Below, in pieces: positions 1-8,036 of a stretch of 64,000 nt of DNA; positions within the stretch are counted from its first letter, which is position 1; each line of letters opens with the position of its first letter. A program made the translations under genes and the position numbers. Origin of the DNA: Aquibium carbonis (GTDB lineage: Bacteria > Pseudomonadota > Alphaproteobacteria > Rhizobiales > Rhizobiaceae). The stretch lies in assembly GCF_003970795.1 (NCBI RefSeq), contig NZ_RWKW01000015.1, forward strand, positions 39,366 through 103,365, given 5' to 3'. The notes under the pieces were generated by a model. The model worked only from the letters and a program-made list of their open reading frames with translations. It was not told where the DNA came from and searched no databases.

Positions 1-1
1 A

Positions 2-2440
2 CTGGCGCCCGCGCTCCTGCGCGATCCCGTCTGCGGCATGACGGTCGACCCGGCGAAGAACAAGCCGACCGTCGACGTCGACGGCCACATTCATCATTTC
101 TGCTGCGAAGGCTGCCGGACCAAGTTCCTGGCCGATCCCGAAGCCTACAGGACCGCGATCGACCCCGTCTGCGGCATGAGCGTGACGCGCGCCGACGCGC
201 CACATTTCACCCGGCACGAGGCCGGCAAGTTCTGGTTCTGCTCGGCCCGCTGCAAGGAGCGGTTCGAAGCCGACCCGCAAAGATACCTCGACGGCGCCCC
301 CCCGCCCGAGCCGATGCCAGCCGGCACGAAGTACACCTGCCCGATGGACCCGGAGATCATCCGCGACGAACCCGGCACCTGCCCGAAATGCGGCATGGCG
401 CTGGAGCCGATGGGCGTGCCGACCGGCGAGGAAGGACCCAATCCGGAACTGGTCGACTTCACCCGGCGGTTCCGGATCAGCGCCGCCTTCGCGCTGCCCA
501 TCTTCATCATCGCCATGGGGCCGATGGTCGGCCTGCCGGTGCGCGACTGGATCGGCGAGCCCGCGGCTACGTGGATCGAGATGCTGCTGGCCGCACCCGT
601 GGTGCTGTGGGCGGCAATCCCCTTCTTCCATCGCGGGTGGATGTCGCTCGTCTATCGCAGCCCCAACATGTGGACGCTGATCGCCATCGGCGTCGGCACC
701 GCCTTCCTCTACTCCGTCGCGGCTACCGTTGCGCCCGGCCTGTTTCCGGAGGCCTTCCGCGGCCATCACGGCACCGTGCCGGTCTATTTCGAGGCGGCTG
801 CGGTCATCGTGGCGCTGGTCTTCCTCGGACAGGTGCTGGAACTGAAGGCGCGCGAGCGCACCGGTTCCGCGATCCGCGCGCTGCTCGACCTGGCGCCGAA
901 GAACGCCCGGCGTATCGCCGACGACGGCTCGGAGTCGGACGTGCCGGTGGCCGAGGTGAGGACCGGCGACCGGGTGCGCATCCGGCCGGGCGAGGCCGTG
1001 CCGGTGGACGGGACCGTTCTTGAGGGCCGCTCGTCGGTCGACGAATCCATGATCACGGGCGAGGCGGTGCCGGTGGAGAAAACCGGGGGCGATTCTCTCA
1101 CGGGCGGGACGCTGAACCGCAACGGCTCGCTGGTCATGCGCGCCGAGCGGGTCGGGGCCGAAACGGTGCTGTCGCGCATCGTCGCCATGGTGGCGACGGC
1201 GCAGCGCTCGCGCGCGCCGATCCAGGGCATGGCCGACCGTGTCGCGGCCTTTTTCGTGCCGACGGTGGTTGCGTCGGCCATCATCGCCTTCGTCGTCTGG
1301 TCGCTGGTCGGGCCGGAGCCGGCGATGGTGTTCGGCCTCGTCTCGGCGGTCTCGGTGCTGATCATCGCCTGCCCCTGCGCGCTGGGGCTCGCCACGCCGA
1401 TGTCGATCATGACGGCCACCGGGCGCGGCGCGCAGGCCGGTGTCCTGATCCGCGACGCCGAGGCGCTGGAACGCTTCGCCGGCGTCGACACGCTGATCGT
1501 CGACAAGACCGGCACCCTGACGGAAGGTAAGCCTGTACTGACAGATGTCGTTACCGCCCCGGGCTTCGAGGAGGCGGAGCTGATTTCCCTCGCCGCCAGC
1601 CTGGAGCGCGGTTCCGAGCATCCGCTGGCCGAGTCGATCGTCGACGGCGCGCTCGCGCGTGGAGCGACGCTTGCCGAAACGATCGATTTCGAGGCCGTGA
1701 CCGGCAAGGGCGTATCGGGCCTCGTCGGTCGCAGCCACGTCGTGCTCGGCAATGTCGCGATGATGGCCGGCATCGGTGTCGACGTCTCGGCGCTGGAACC
1801 GCGCGCCGAAGCGCTGGCAGGCGAGGGCAAGACGGCCATGTTCGTGGCCGTCGACGGCAAGGCGGCCGGCATCGTCGCCGTCGCCGACCCGATCAAGCCG
1901 ACGACGGCGGAGGCGATCCGCGCGCTGCATGCGAGCGGGCTCACCATCATCATGGCCACCGGCGACAGCGAGCGGACCGCGCGCGCCGTTGCCGCGTCGC
2001 TCGGCATCGACGACGTGCGCGCCGGCCTGCTGCCGGAGGGCAAGCAGGCGCTGGTCGAGGAATTGCGGGCCAAAGGTGCGAAGGTCGCGATGGCCGGCGA
2101 CGGCGTCAACGACGCGCCGGCACTGGCATCCGCCGATGTCGGCATCGCCATGGGCACCGGCGCCGACGTCGCCATGGAGAGCGCCGGCATCACGCTGGTG
2201 AAGGGCGACCTCGTCGGCATCGTGCGGGCGCGCAAGCTTGCCCGGGCGACGATCCGCAACATTCGGCAAAACCTGTTCTTCGCCTTCGTCTACAATGCGC
2301 TCGGGGTGCCGGTGGCGGCGGGGGTGTTCTACCCTGTCTTCGGCATGCTGCTTTCCCCCATGCTGGCCGCCGCCGCGATGAGCCTGTCGTCGGTCTCGGT
2401 GATCGGCAACGCGCTGCGCCTGCGCTCGCTCAAGCTCTGA
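2..2440 (+). CDS. copA: Copper-translocating P1B-type ATPase with YHS and heavy-metal-binding domains (5' end outside window)
   Basis: Inner-membrane ATPase that exports Cu(I)/Ag(I) from the cytoplasm. The reading frame is open to the left edge, and the first YHS motif (DPVCGM) straddles the first ATG at 38, so the true start lies upstream of the window. Counting from that ATG: a first YHS domain (to ~40), a second (DPVCGM, ~42-87), a heavy-metal-binding domain (YTCPMDPEI...CPKCGM, ~98-126), then membrane helices. The CPC ion-binding motif is at 445-447, the phosphorylated DKTGTLT at 489, a SEHPLA motif, and the GDGVNDAP hinge at ~687-694. The C-terminal membrane helices are complete. The metal-binding N-terminus uses YHS/HMBD modules, not CxxC HMA domains, as in many soil and marine alphaproteobacterial Cu-ATPases. 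The cueR-like gene begins 22 bases downstream on the same strand, probably in one transcript. Confidence 0.95.
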   Translation: MAPALLRDPVCGMTVDPAKNKPTVDVDGHIHHFCCEGCRTKFLADPEAYRTAIDPVCGMSVTRADAPHFTRHEAGKFWFCSARCKERFEADPQRYLDGAPPPEPMPAGTKYTCPMDPEIIRDEPGTCPKCGMALEPMGVPTGEEGPNPELVDFTRRFRISAAFALPIFIIAMGPMVGLPVRDWIGEPAATWIEMLLAAPVVLWAAIPFFHRGWMSLVYRSPNMWTLIAIGVGTAFLYSVAATVAPGLFPEAFRGHHGTVPVYFEAAAVIVALVFLGQVLELKARERTGSAIRALLDLAPKNARRIADDGSESDVPVAEVRTGDRVRIRPGEAVPVDGTVLEGRSSVDESMITGEAVPVEKTGGDSLTGGTLNRNGSLVMRAERVGAETVLSRIVAMVATAQRSRAPIQGMADRVAAFFVPTVVASAIIAFVVWSLVGPEPAMVFGLVSAVSVLIIACPCALGLATPMSIMTATGRGAQAGVLIRDAEALERFAGVDTLIVDKTGTLTEGKPVLTDVVTAPGFEEAELISLAASLERGSEHPLAESIVDGALARGATLAETIDFEAVTGKGVSGLVGRSHVVLGNVAMMAGIGVDVSALEPRAEALAGEGKTAMFVAVDGKAAGIVAVADPIKPTTAEAIRALHASGLTIIMATGDSERTARAVAASLGIDDVRAGLLPEGKQALVEELRAKGAKVAMAGDGVNDAPALASADVGIAMGTGADVAMESAGITLVKGDLVGIVRARKLARATIRNIRQNLFFAFVYNALGVPVAAGVFYPVFGMLLSPMLAAAAMSLSSVSVIGNALRLRSLKL

Positions 2441-2462
2441 CCCGGAAGGGAGGACGACGGCC

Positions 2463-2888
2463 ATGAACATCGGAACCGCGGCGGAACGGTCCGGCCTGCC
2501 GGCCAAGACGATCCGCTACTACGAGGAGATCGGGCTCCTGAAGCCGGACCGTTCCGACAATGGCTACCGCGACTATTCCGCCGCCGACGTCCACAAGCTG
2601 CGCTTCCTGCAACGTTCGCGCAGCCTCGGTTTTTCGGTCGAGGAATGCCGGCAATTGCTGTCGCTCTACGACGACCAGGAGCGCGAGAGCGCCGACGTGA
2701 AGGCGATCGCGCAAGCCAAGCTCGCCGAGATCGACCGCAAGCTGGCCGAGCTTGCCGGCCTGCGCGACATGCTGCGCCACCTCGTCGCCAACTGCCACGG
2801 CGACGACCGGCCCGATTGCCCGATCATCGACGGGCTGTCGGGGGAAGGCGATTTGCGCTCGGCCGCCGCCTGCCACGGCAAGGGGTAA
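2463..2888 (+). CDS. cueR: MerR-family copper-responsive regulator (CueR-like)
   Basis: Cu(I)/Ag(I)/Au(I)-sensing activator of copper efflux. The 141-residue protein has an N-terminal MerR winged helix (residues 1-70, motif TIRYYEEIGLL), a long dimerisation helix, and the metal loop CHGDDRPDC with Cys111 and Cys119. These are eight residues apart, as in E. coli CueR (Cys112/Cys120). A serine at 76 stands where monovalent-ion sensors have serine and divalent-ion sensors have cysteine. A purine-rich SD (ggagg) lies just before the ATG. It sits downstream of and co-directional with copA, not divergent as in enterics, so autoregulation with its target is likely (inference). Confidence 0.9.
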   Translation: MNIGTAAERSGLPAKTIRYYEEIGLLKPDRSDNGYRDYSAADVHKLRFLQRSRSLGFSVEECRQLLSLYDDQERESADVKAIAQAKLAEIDRKLAELAGLRDMLRHLVANCHGDDRPDCPIIDGLSGEGDLRSAAACHGKG

Positions 2889-2899
2889 AAACGGGATCG

Positions 2900-3376
2900 T
2901 GTGGTGCGTCCTTCGAGGCGTCGCTCGCCAAGGCCCGCCATGGACCACTGTTGTGGGGCTTCAAGGAGGAATGCAGGCTCGGCTTCTTCAAGGGCGTGCT
3001 GCTGAAGGACCCGGAGGGCATCCTGGTCGCGCCCGGCGAGAATTCGCGGTCCTCGCGGACGCTGAACTTTACCGGCACGGTCGAGATCGAACGGCTTGCA
3101 AACGTCATCAGCGCCTATGTGCGGGAAGCGATCGACCTGGAAAAGGCCGGGCTCAAGGTCGATCTTCCGAAGGACGATCTCGACCTCCCCGCCGAACTGA
3201 TCACAGCCCTCGATCAGGACGATGCGCTGCGGGCAGCCTTCGAAACGCTCACGCCCGGCCGCCGACGCGGCTGGATCCTGCATGTATCGCAACCGAAACA
3301 ATCGGCCACACGTAGGTCACGCATCGAGAAGGCGGCGCCTCGCATTCTCGCCGGCAAGGGCCTGCACGACCGATGA
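2900..3376 (+). pseudogene. N-terminally truncated YdeI/OmdA-family remnant
   Basis: The frame encodes the C-terminal two thirds of a YdeI (DUF1801/OmdA) protein: a WGFKEECRLGFFKG segment, VAPGENSRSSRTLNF, and an intact family-typical end (AAPRILAGKGLHDR). The first ~60-70 residues expected of the family, including the DUF1801 start, are missing. No in-frame ATG or GTG with a ribosome-binding site precedes the conserved part; the nearest in-frame candidate is a TTG at 2951. The fragment begins right after the cueR stop, so a deletion joining cueR to the inside of this gene is the simplest explanation. The family's biochemical role is poorly defined. Confidence 0.6.
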
Positions 3377-3413
3377 GCGGCGGTCGGTCAGGCCGCGGCC
3401 GCCCGATGTATGC

Positions 3414-3842
3414 CTACTTCTTGATGATGCCCTTCTGCATCTCCTCCATCGCGTCCTTGATGCGGGTGCGCAGGATGTCGATGGCCTCGGTGGAGGAGCG
3501 GCTGATTACCTCGCCGATCTCGGAGGCGTTCTTGACCGCCGTCTCGAAGGATTTCTTCGCGAGCTCGGCCTGGCGGTCCATCAGTTCCTTCGGCGAGCCG
3601 GGAACCACCATCCTGGCTGCCATGTCGCGCACTTCGCCCAGCGTCTGCTCGAGGATCTCGCGCTGCCGGGTGAACACGTCGGTGGCGCCGCTGGCGGCGG
3701 AGCGCGAGGCCTTCTCCAGCGCCTCGAGGTTCTTGCGGTGATGGTCTAGAATGTGGTCGACGTCGACCTGCGGCATCTTAAGGTCGCGCCCGAGATTGGC
3801 GAACATGTCGACGAAGTGCTCGGCTTCCGGTTTCTTGGCCAT
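3414..3842 (-). CDS. Phasin family protein
   Basis: A 142-residue, almost wholly helical, charged protein without Cys or membrane segments. It has the phasin features: amphipathic coiled-coil stretches (e.g. EALEKASRSAASGATDVF) and a lysine-rich end. Phasins coat polyhydroxyalkanoate granules and control their size and number. A second phasin lies at 5497 on the other strand, with the DUF445 gene between them. No PhaR-like site was found directly upstream of this copy. Confidence 0.75.
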   Translation of the reverse strand: MAKKPEAEHFVDMFANLGRDLKMPQVDVDHILDHHRKNLEALEKASRSAASGATDVFTRQREILEQTLGEVRDMAARMVVPGSPKELMDRQAELAKKSFETAVKNASEIGEVISRSSTEAIDILRTRIKDAMEEMQKGIIKK

Positions 3843-3934
3843 GGTGTTCCTCTCGTTCGTGCCCGGATCATGCGTCCGTTTGCACGAACACTAACGCGTT
3901 TCGCGGAGGGAGCAAGCGCCGGCCGGCCCGCATG

Positions 3935-5242
3935 TCACTTGCCCAGGAACAGCACGCTGCCGGTGTGAAGAAGCAGGCCTGCGATGCCGCCGATGATCAT
4001 GCCGTTGAAGCGGATGTATTGCAGGTCGCGGCCGACATTGAGCTCGATGAGGTGGGTGAGCTGGCCGAGGTCCCAGCCCTTCACCTGGTCGGCGATGAAA
4101 TCCGAGACGCCGCTCTTCTGGCGCTCGACGAAGGCGGAAAGCGCGACGACGAAACCCTGGTTCATGTCGGCGCGTACATGGCGATCCTCCGACAGCTGGC
4201 GGCCGATGTCGACGAAGAGGCTGGCCAGATGCTTGCGGATGGCCGAATCGGGCGATTTCGCGTCCTGCTCCACGAAGGCGCCGACACTATCCCACATGGA
4301 GGCGACCATGTTGGCGAGTTCGGGACGGGCGAGGAAATCGCGCTTCAGCTTCTCGGCGCGCTCGGCATAGTCGGGGGATTGGCGCAGCTTCTCGATGAAA
4401 CCGGCGACGAAGCCGTCGAACTCCGCCCGCAGCGGGTGATCCGGGTCGGCCCGCACCTCGTCCAGCATCGCGCCAGCCGAGGAGACGATGCGCTTGAGCA
4501 GATAGGCGTCGGCGCGGAAAAAGCGGGCAAGCGAGGGCAGTTCGTCGCGGATCTTGTCGCGCATCATGGCGAGCGCCTGCTCGTCGTTCAGGAGCTTGCC
4601 CAAGCTGCGGATCAACTCGTCGAACAGGCGCTGGTGGCGCCGCTCATGGGTGAAGGAGGCAAGCAGGTCGGCGGCGAGCGGCGCGATCTTCACCTTGTCG
4701 ATCTGTTCGGCGAGGCGCTGGCCGGCAAACTCCTTCAGGCCCGACTCTCCGATGGCCCTGACCGCCTGCGGCACCAGCTTGATGACGAAACCGGACAGGC
4801 CGTCGGCCCGGCGCGGCTCGGACAGCCAGTCGGCCACCATCGCGGCGAAATCGACCTCGCGCAGCTTTTCGCGCACCGGGCCGGCGGCGAGGAAGTTGAC
4901 CTCGATGAAGCGGCCGAGATTGTCGGCGATCCGGGCCTGGTTGGCGGGAATGATCGCGGTGTGCGGGATCGGCAGGCCGAGCGGCCGGCGAAACAGCGCC
5001 ACGACCGCATACCAGTCGGCAATGCCGCCGATCGCGGCGGCCTCGGCAAAGGCGGCAAGGTAGGCCAGCGCCGGGTAATCGGACTTGAAGATCGTGGCGA
5101 CAGCGTAGACGGCGACGCAGGCCACCAGCGCGCCCGTCGCGATGGCCTTGACGCGGTTCAAGGCGGCGCGCTTGGCCGCGTTCTCGGCGTCGAGCACGGC
5201 CGAGCCCGGCGCGGCATCCCGCCTGTCGTCTGTCGCTGCCAT
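3935..5242 (-). CDS. DUF445 (YjiN-type) inner-membrane protein
   Basis: Membrane protein of unknown function. The family signature GGIADWYAVVALFRRPLG follows two N-terminal membrane segments. A long mostly helical soluble middle follows, and a final membrane segment (MIIGGIAGLLLHTGSVLF) ends the protein. The start was set at the ATG at 5242 (435 residues). The frame stays open to 5383, but the extra residues are Arg-rich and unlike the family. It stands alone on the minus strand between two phasin genes; no operon partner is evident. Confidence 0.8.
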   Translation of the reverse strand: MAATDDRRDAAPGSAVLDAENAAKRAALNRVKAIATGALVACVAVYAVATIFKSDYPALAYLAAFAEAAAIGGIADWYAVVALFRRPLGLPIPHTAIIPANQARIADNLGRFIEVNFLAAGPVREKLREVDFAAMVADWLSEPRRADGLSGFVIKLVPQAVRAIGESGLKEFAGQRLAEQIDKVKIAPLAADLLASFTHERRHQRLFDELIRSLGKLLNDEQALAMMRDKIRDELPSLARFFRADAYLLKRIVSSAGAMLDEVRADPDHPLRAEFDGFVAGFIEKLRQSPDYAERAEKLKRDFLARPELANMVASMWDSVGAFVEQDAKSPDSAIRKHLASLFVDIGRQLSEDRHVRADMNQGFVVALSAFVERQKSGVSDFIADQVKGWDLGQLTHLIELNVGRDLQYIRFNGMIIGGIAGLLLHTGSVLFLGK

Positions 5243-5401
5243 GCTGCGGCTCCGGATTCTTTCGGTCGATCGGCCCGATATCGGGTCTGCACGGCGCCTC
5301 TGCCAGTCCCGCAATGCTGCGACCGCCGCACGCGTTGCCCGCTCATCGCCCGGCTGGAGATCGCGCCAACACGATTTGTGCATCGCAACAAAAGTCTATG
5401 T

Positions 5402-5413
5402 TGCAATGCAGCA
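5402..5413 (+). promoter_or_regulatory. PhaR-like TGCAATGCAGCA site upstream of phasin
   Basis: TGCAATGCAGCA lies 84 bases before the phasin start. Its reverse complement holds CTGC-ATT-GCA, close to the CTGC-N3/4-GCAG core described for the PHA-responsive repressor PhaR in alphaproteobacteria. The same 12-mer, or a one-base variant, recurs at 6846 and 6899. Assignment to PhaR is an inference from the motif and the phasin context. Confidence 0.45.
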
Positions 5414-5496
5414 TAAACATCCCCATCTATCGGGCATGCCTCGGGCCAAGACCGGACGGGGCGCACCATGGCTTTGAAACGAGAATGGAGACCATC

Positions 5497-5973
5497 ATGA
5501 CCAAGACCACCGCCACGCACGCCAACACCGACGTTTTCGCCCAGTTTGCCAAGGGCTTCGAAGATTTGCAGGCGCGTTTCGGCTTCCAGGCCAACGGCCG
5601 GGATACGGCACTGAAGGGCATCGCCACGACGCGCGAGCACGTCGCCACCGCCCGCAATGCCTTCGCCCAGACCACCGGCCAGGCCGGGAAGATCGCAGGC
5701 GAGGCCGGCCAGGCCTTCGCCAGCGCCGCCCGCGACATGGCCGAGGCAGGCTTCGCCAATGCCGACATGGCGCTCGACGCCTTCGAGAAGATGCTGACGG
5801 CTGAGACCCCCGCCGATGCCTTCAAAGCTCAGTCGGACTATGTCCAGACCGCCGTGACGGCCAATGTCGAGCGCATCCGCAAGACGGCCGAGACCGCCAG
5901 CGAAACCGTCGCCGCCCGTGTCGAGCAGGTTCGCGGCGAGTTCGAGAAGCTCACCCCGCGTAAGGCCGCCTGA
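5497..5973 (+). CDS. Phasin (PHA granule-associated protein)
   Basis: A 158-residue alanine-rich helical protein (Phasin_2 type; e.g. QFAKGFEDLQARFGF, and the repetitive AGEAGQAFASAARDMAEAG). It is predicted to bind polyhydroxybutyrate granule surfaces. The ATG at 5497 was chosen over the in-frame ATG at 5485 because GGAG at 5487-5490 is well placed for it. A TGC-rich PhaR-like site lies upstream, and a strong intrinsic terminator at 6001-6031 closes the gene, so it is monocistronic. Confidence 0.85.
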   Translation: MTKTTATHANTDVFAQFAKGFEDLQARFGFQANGRDTALKGIATTREHVATARNAFAQTTGQAGKIAGEAGQAFASAARDMAEAGFANADMALDAFEKMLTAETPADAFKAQSDYVQTAVTANVERIRKTAETASETVAARVEQVRGEFEKLTPRKAA

Positions 5974-6000
5974 GCGAACGCCTGTCCATATGCCACGAAC

Positions 6001-6031
6001 GAAAAGGCCCGGTTGATCGCCGGGCCTTTTC
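6001..6031 (+). terminator. Intrinsic terminator of the phasin gene
   Basis: GAAAAGGCCCGG (6001-6012) pairs perfectly with CCGGGCCTTTTC (6020-6031) around a 7-base loop. The A- and T-rich outer arms let it work in either direction. It begins 27 bases after the phasin stop codon. Confidence 0.85.
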
Positions 6032-6086
6032 CATGTCGAGTTGGGAAGCTCGATGCAGGAGCGTATCAGCGCCCGGCCGGCCTCGC

Positions 6087-6102
6087 GATGGTCCCGACCA
6101 TC
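6087..6102. repeat. Small inverted repeat next to the large palindrome
   Basis: GATGGTC (6087-6093) and GACCATC (6096-6102) form a hairpin with a 2-base loop, 10 bases before the 42-bp palindrome. Its function is unknown; it may be part of the same structured 3' region. Confidence 0.5.
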
Positions 6103-6112
6103 TCGATGCTGG

Positions 6113-6154
6113 AGTCCGGCTGACGCCGCGGGCGCCCGCGGCGTCAGCCGGACT
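6113..6154. repeat. Perfect 42-bp palindrome
   Basis: A continuous palindrome centred between 6133 and 6134, from AGTCCGGCTGAC on the left to GTCAGCCGGACT on the right, with no spacer and no mismatch. In RNA it would form an extremely stable GC-rich stem; in DNA, a cruciform. It has no T-tract, so it is not a classical intrinsic terminator. The stop codon of the minus-strand acetyltransferase gene lies inside it. Confidence 0.9.
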
Positions 6155-6785
6155 TGGCCGATGCACCGCATCGACCTTCGCAGCCTTCCTGGCGGGTCGC
6201 CTCGCCATCGGAGAAACAGAGTGACCCAGGGTTCTCCGGAAATGCTGCAGCGCGCGCTGGATCGTCGACAAGCACGGTCGCTACAGGTGGCAGAGCCTTG
6301 CAAAGGTCGATGACGCCGACCGCTTCGACGCTCTGGAAGCAGAGCGATGCGCCAAACTTGCGCGCCAGCGCCTTCATGGCCCCGTTCTGCGCGTGCGTCG
6401 TGACATGCAACGTGGTGCAGCCCATCGCGCGGGCCCGCGCGACAAGGCTGGCGAAGAGCGCGGCGCCAACGCCCCGATGCTGAAGCGCGTCCTCGACGCT
6501 GAAGGCGATTTCGGCCGCATCGCGGTTGCCGGGCCGGCAGACATGCAGTTCGGCCGCGCCGCGGATCGTTCCGTCGACCACGAAGGCCAGAACCGTTGCG
6601 TCGCTCGAAAAGCACCGCGCGGCATAGGCCGAAACGAAGACGTCGTCGGTGAAGCCGTTGAATCGATCGCGCCTGCTGGCGGGGCTCAGCCTGAGCAGAT
6701 GGGACTGGAAAAGCGGAAGATCCGCCAAGGTCAGTTCCCTGATATCGCCTTCCGGCGCGAGAGACGTGCGTTGCGCATATCCCAT
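6144..6785 (-). CDS. GNAT-family N-acetyltransferase
   Basis: A 213-residue acetyl-CoA-dependent acyltransferase. The acetyl-CoA-binding motif A is visible as EDALQHRGVGAALFASLVAR (the QxxGxG/A loop), after beta strands that include TVLAFVVDGTIRGAAELHV. The substrate is unknown. The last ~45 residues are low-complexity for this fold, and the stop codon lies within the 42-bp palindrome, so the native C-terminus may have been altered by that element. TGC-rich PhaR-like motifs lie 60-125 bases upstream of the ATG, suggesting joint control with the PHA genes (inference). Confidence 0.8.
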   Translation of the reverse strand: MGYAQRTSLAPEGDIRELTLADLPLFQSHLLRLSPASRRDRFNGFTDDVFVSAYAARCFSSDATVLAFVVDGTIRGAAELHVCRPGNRDAAEIAFSVEDALQHRGVGAALFASLVARARAMGCTTLHVTTHAQNGAMKALARKFGASLCFQSVEAVGVIDLCKALPPVATVLVDDPARAAAFPENPGSLCFSDGEATRQEGCEGRCGASAKSG

Positions 6786-6845
6786 TCGTCAAACATCCTC
6801 GGTTCGTCCTCCCCGAGTCGTCGACCCCTTGCGATGCGCATATTG

Positions 6846-6857
6846 TGCAACGCAGCA
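6846..6857 (+). promoter_or_regulatory. PhaR-like TGCAACGCAGCA site
   Basis: TGCAACGCAGCA differs by one base from the site before the phasin at 5402. It lies 61 bases upstream of the divergent acetyltransferase start. The reverse complement contains CTGC-GTT-GCA. Confidence 0.35.
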
Positions 6858-6898
6858 TGCATATCAATATGAAATCCGGTTCGCATCGGCCCCGCGCG

Positions 6899-6910
6899 TG
6901 CAATGCAGCA
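6899..6910 (+). promoter_or_regulatory. PhaR-like TGCAATGCAGCA site
   Basis: An exact repeat of the 12-mer at 5402, 42 bases from the 6846 site. It lies in the gene-free stretch 6786-7010, in which I see no other gene or RNA. Confidence 0.35.
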
Positions 6911-7010
6911 ATGCGGCACACGCAGAGCTGGCGCTGCGGCGCCGTTGCGGGCGTGCCTTTCGCGACATTCTCCGGCATGCCGAATCACGATGGAGGGAGA
7001 GGCAGGTGCT

Positions 7011-7211
7011 TCAGAACTCGAACGTCTGGCTCGACCCGGAAAAGAGCTTTCGAAAGGGGTCGTGCGGAGGATCCGAATGAAGCGCCCCGTGGAATGGCGA
7101 CCCATCCGCCTGCCGGTTCCCAGAGCGGTCGCGCTTGTCGCTTGCACGGCTGGTGGCGCCCCGGTCCCCGGCCGCATCGCGGCGGCTGGCGTCCTTGTCC
7201 CGATCCGGCAT
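7011..7211 (-). CDS. Possible small hydrophilic protein, unrecognised
   Basis: A 66-codon frame starting at the ATG at 7211, five bases after a strong SD (GGAGG); an in-frame ATG at 7229 would add six residues. The product is rich in Asp, Arg and Ser (MPDRDKDASRRD...) and ends DPFRKLFSGSSQTFEF. Third positions are about three-quarters G/C, like real genes here, but in high-GC DNA that is weak support. No family was recognised. It lies between the acetyltransferase and tlpA and is read towards the former. Confidence 0.4.
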   Translation of the reverse strand: MPDRDKDASRRDAAGDRGATSRASDKRDRSGNRQADGSPFHGALHSDPPHDPFRKLFSGSSQTFEF

Positions 7212-7318
7212 GGCATCCTCCAGGCTCATTCACACGCGCGCAGCGAATCGCTTCGAAGGCACTGCTTGAAGTTTATGCAATTCTGGCGGACACCGGCGTC
7301 ACGATTGGTGACCGACCG

Positions 7319-8008
7319 TTACGCCCCTTGCGCAGGGCGGGTCGCCGGCACGGCCTCGATCAGGCGGCGGGCATCCTCGCTGTGCCATTCGGCCGGTCCG
7401 TTCATGTGGGCGAGCAGGCAGCCATCGCCGTCGATCAGCAGCGTGACAGGCAGTCCGAGCGCCAATGAGCGTCTCTTGAGGTCGTTGAAGAGGCCAAGCG
7501 TGTTGTCGCGGTAGTAGCCGAGCGCCTCGATCCCAGTTTCGGCGAGAAAGGCCGTCGGCTTGGTGTCGTCGCCGGTGTCGACGTTGACGGCGACGACTTC
7601 GAAGCCTTCGTCGCCCATGTCCTTCTGCAACGCGTCGAGCGCCGGCATTTCGGCCCGGCAGGGCGCGCACCACGTGGCCCAGAGGTTCATCAGCACCGTC
7701 TTGCCGGACAGATCGCGCAGCGTCATCGGCTGGCCGTCGGGGCTGTTGAAAGCGAGGTCGGACAGGGACTGCGGCGGACTGGCCGCCAGCATGGCCGCCA
7801 CTTCCCCGCCAGCGGCGGCACCGACGGCATTGGCGGTCTCCTGCCGCGCCTCGCACATGGCGGCCTCGGCGGACGCCGCCTGTGAACCGCCATTGTTGCC
7901 ATCGGAGCGGTTCGTCACGTATACGGCAAACGCCCCCACGAGAATGCCCGCGGCCGCGGCCAGCAGAATGAGACGCGACGCCGGCAGGTGCATGTTCTTG
8001 GGTGCCAT
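7319..8008 (-). CDS. tlpA: TlpA-family membrane-anchored thiol:disulfide oxidoreductase
   Basis: Periplasmic thioredoxin-like reductase of the TlpA/ResA type, used in cytochrome c and cytochrome oxidase maturation. From the ATG at 8008 it has 229 residues: a single N-terminal anchor (~11-32), a spacer, then a thioredoxin fold with WCAPC at 113-117 and a cis-proline region ([10 protein letters not shown]). The frame is open to 8125 but that would overlap argH; the ATG at 8008 gives the usual length. It is divergent from argH with only 28 bases between start codons, an arrangement I know from rhizobial genomes. Confidence 0.88.
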   Translation of the reverse strand: MAPKNMHLPASRLILLAAAAGILVGAFAVYVTNRSDGNNGGSQAASAEAAMCEARQETANAVGAAAGGEVAAMLAASPPQSLSDLAFNSPDGQPMTLRDLSGKTVLMNLWATWCAPCRAEMPALDALQKDMGDEGFEVVAVNVDTGDDTKPTAFLAETGIEALGYYRDNTLGLFNDLKRRSLALGLPVTLLIDGDGCLLAHMNGPAEWHSEDARRLIEAVPATRPAQGA

Positions 8009-8036
8009 TCTTGTACTCCAGCGTCCGGTTATCACC

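Noticed and set aside
784..2262. 492-codon open frame antisense to copA
   Set aside because: High-GC shadow frame: the plus strand has an unmistakable P-type ATPase and the antisense product is Ser/Arg/Thr-rich with no fold or motif.
5158..6978. 606-codon minus-strand frame across the phasin and acetyltransferase genes
   Set aside because: It overlaps three better supported genes in other frames and reads Arg/Gly/Leu-rich nonsense; it stays open only because of base composition.
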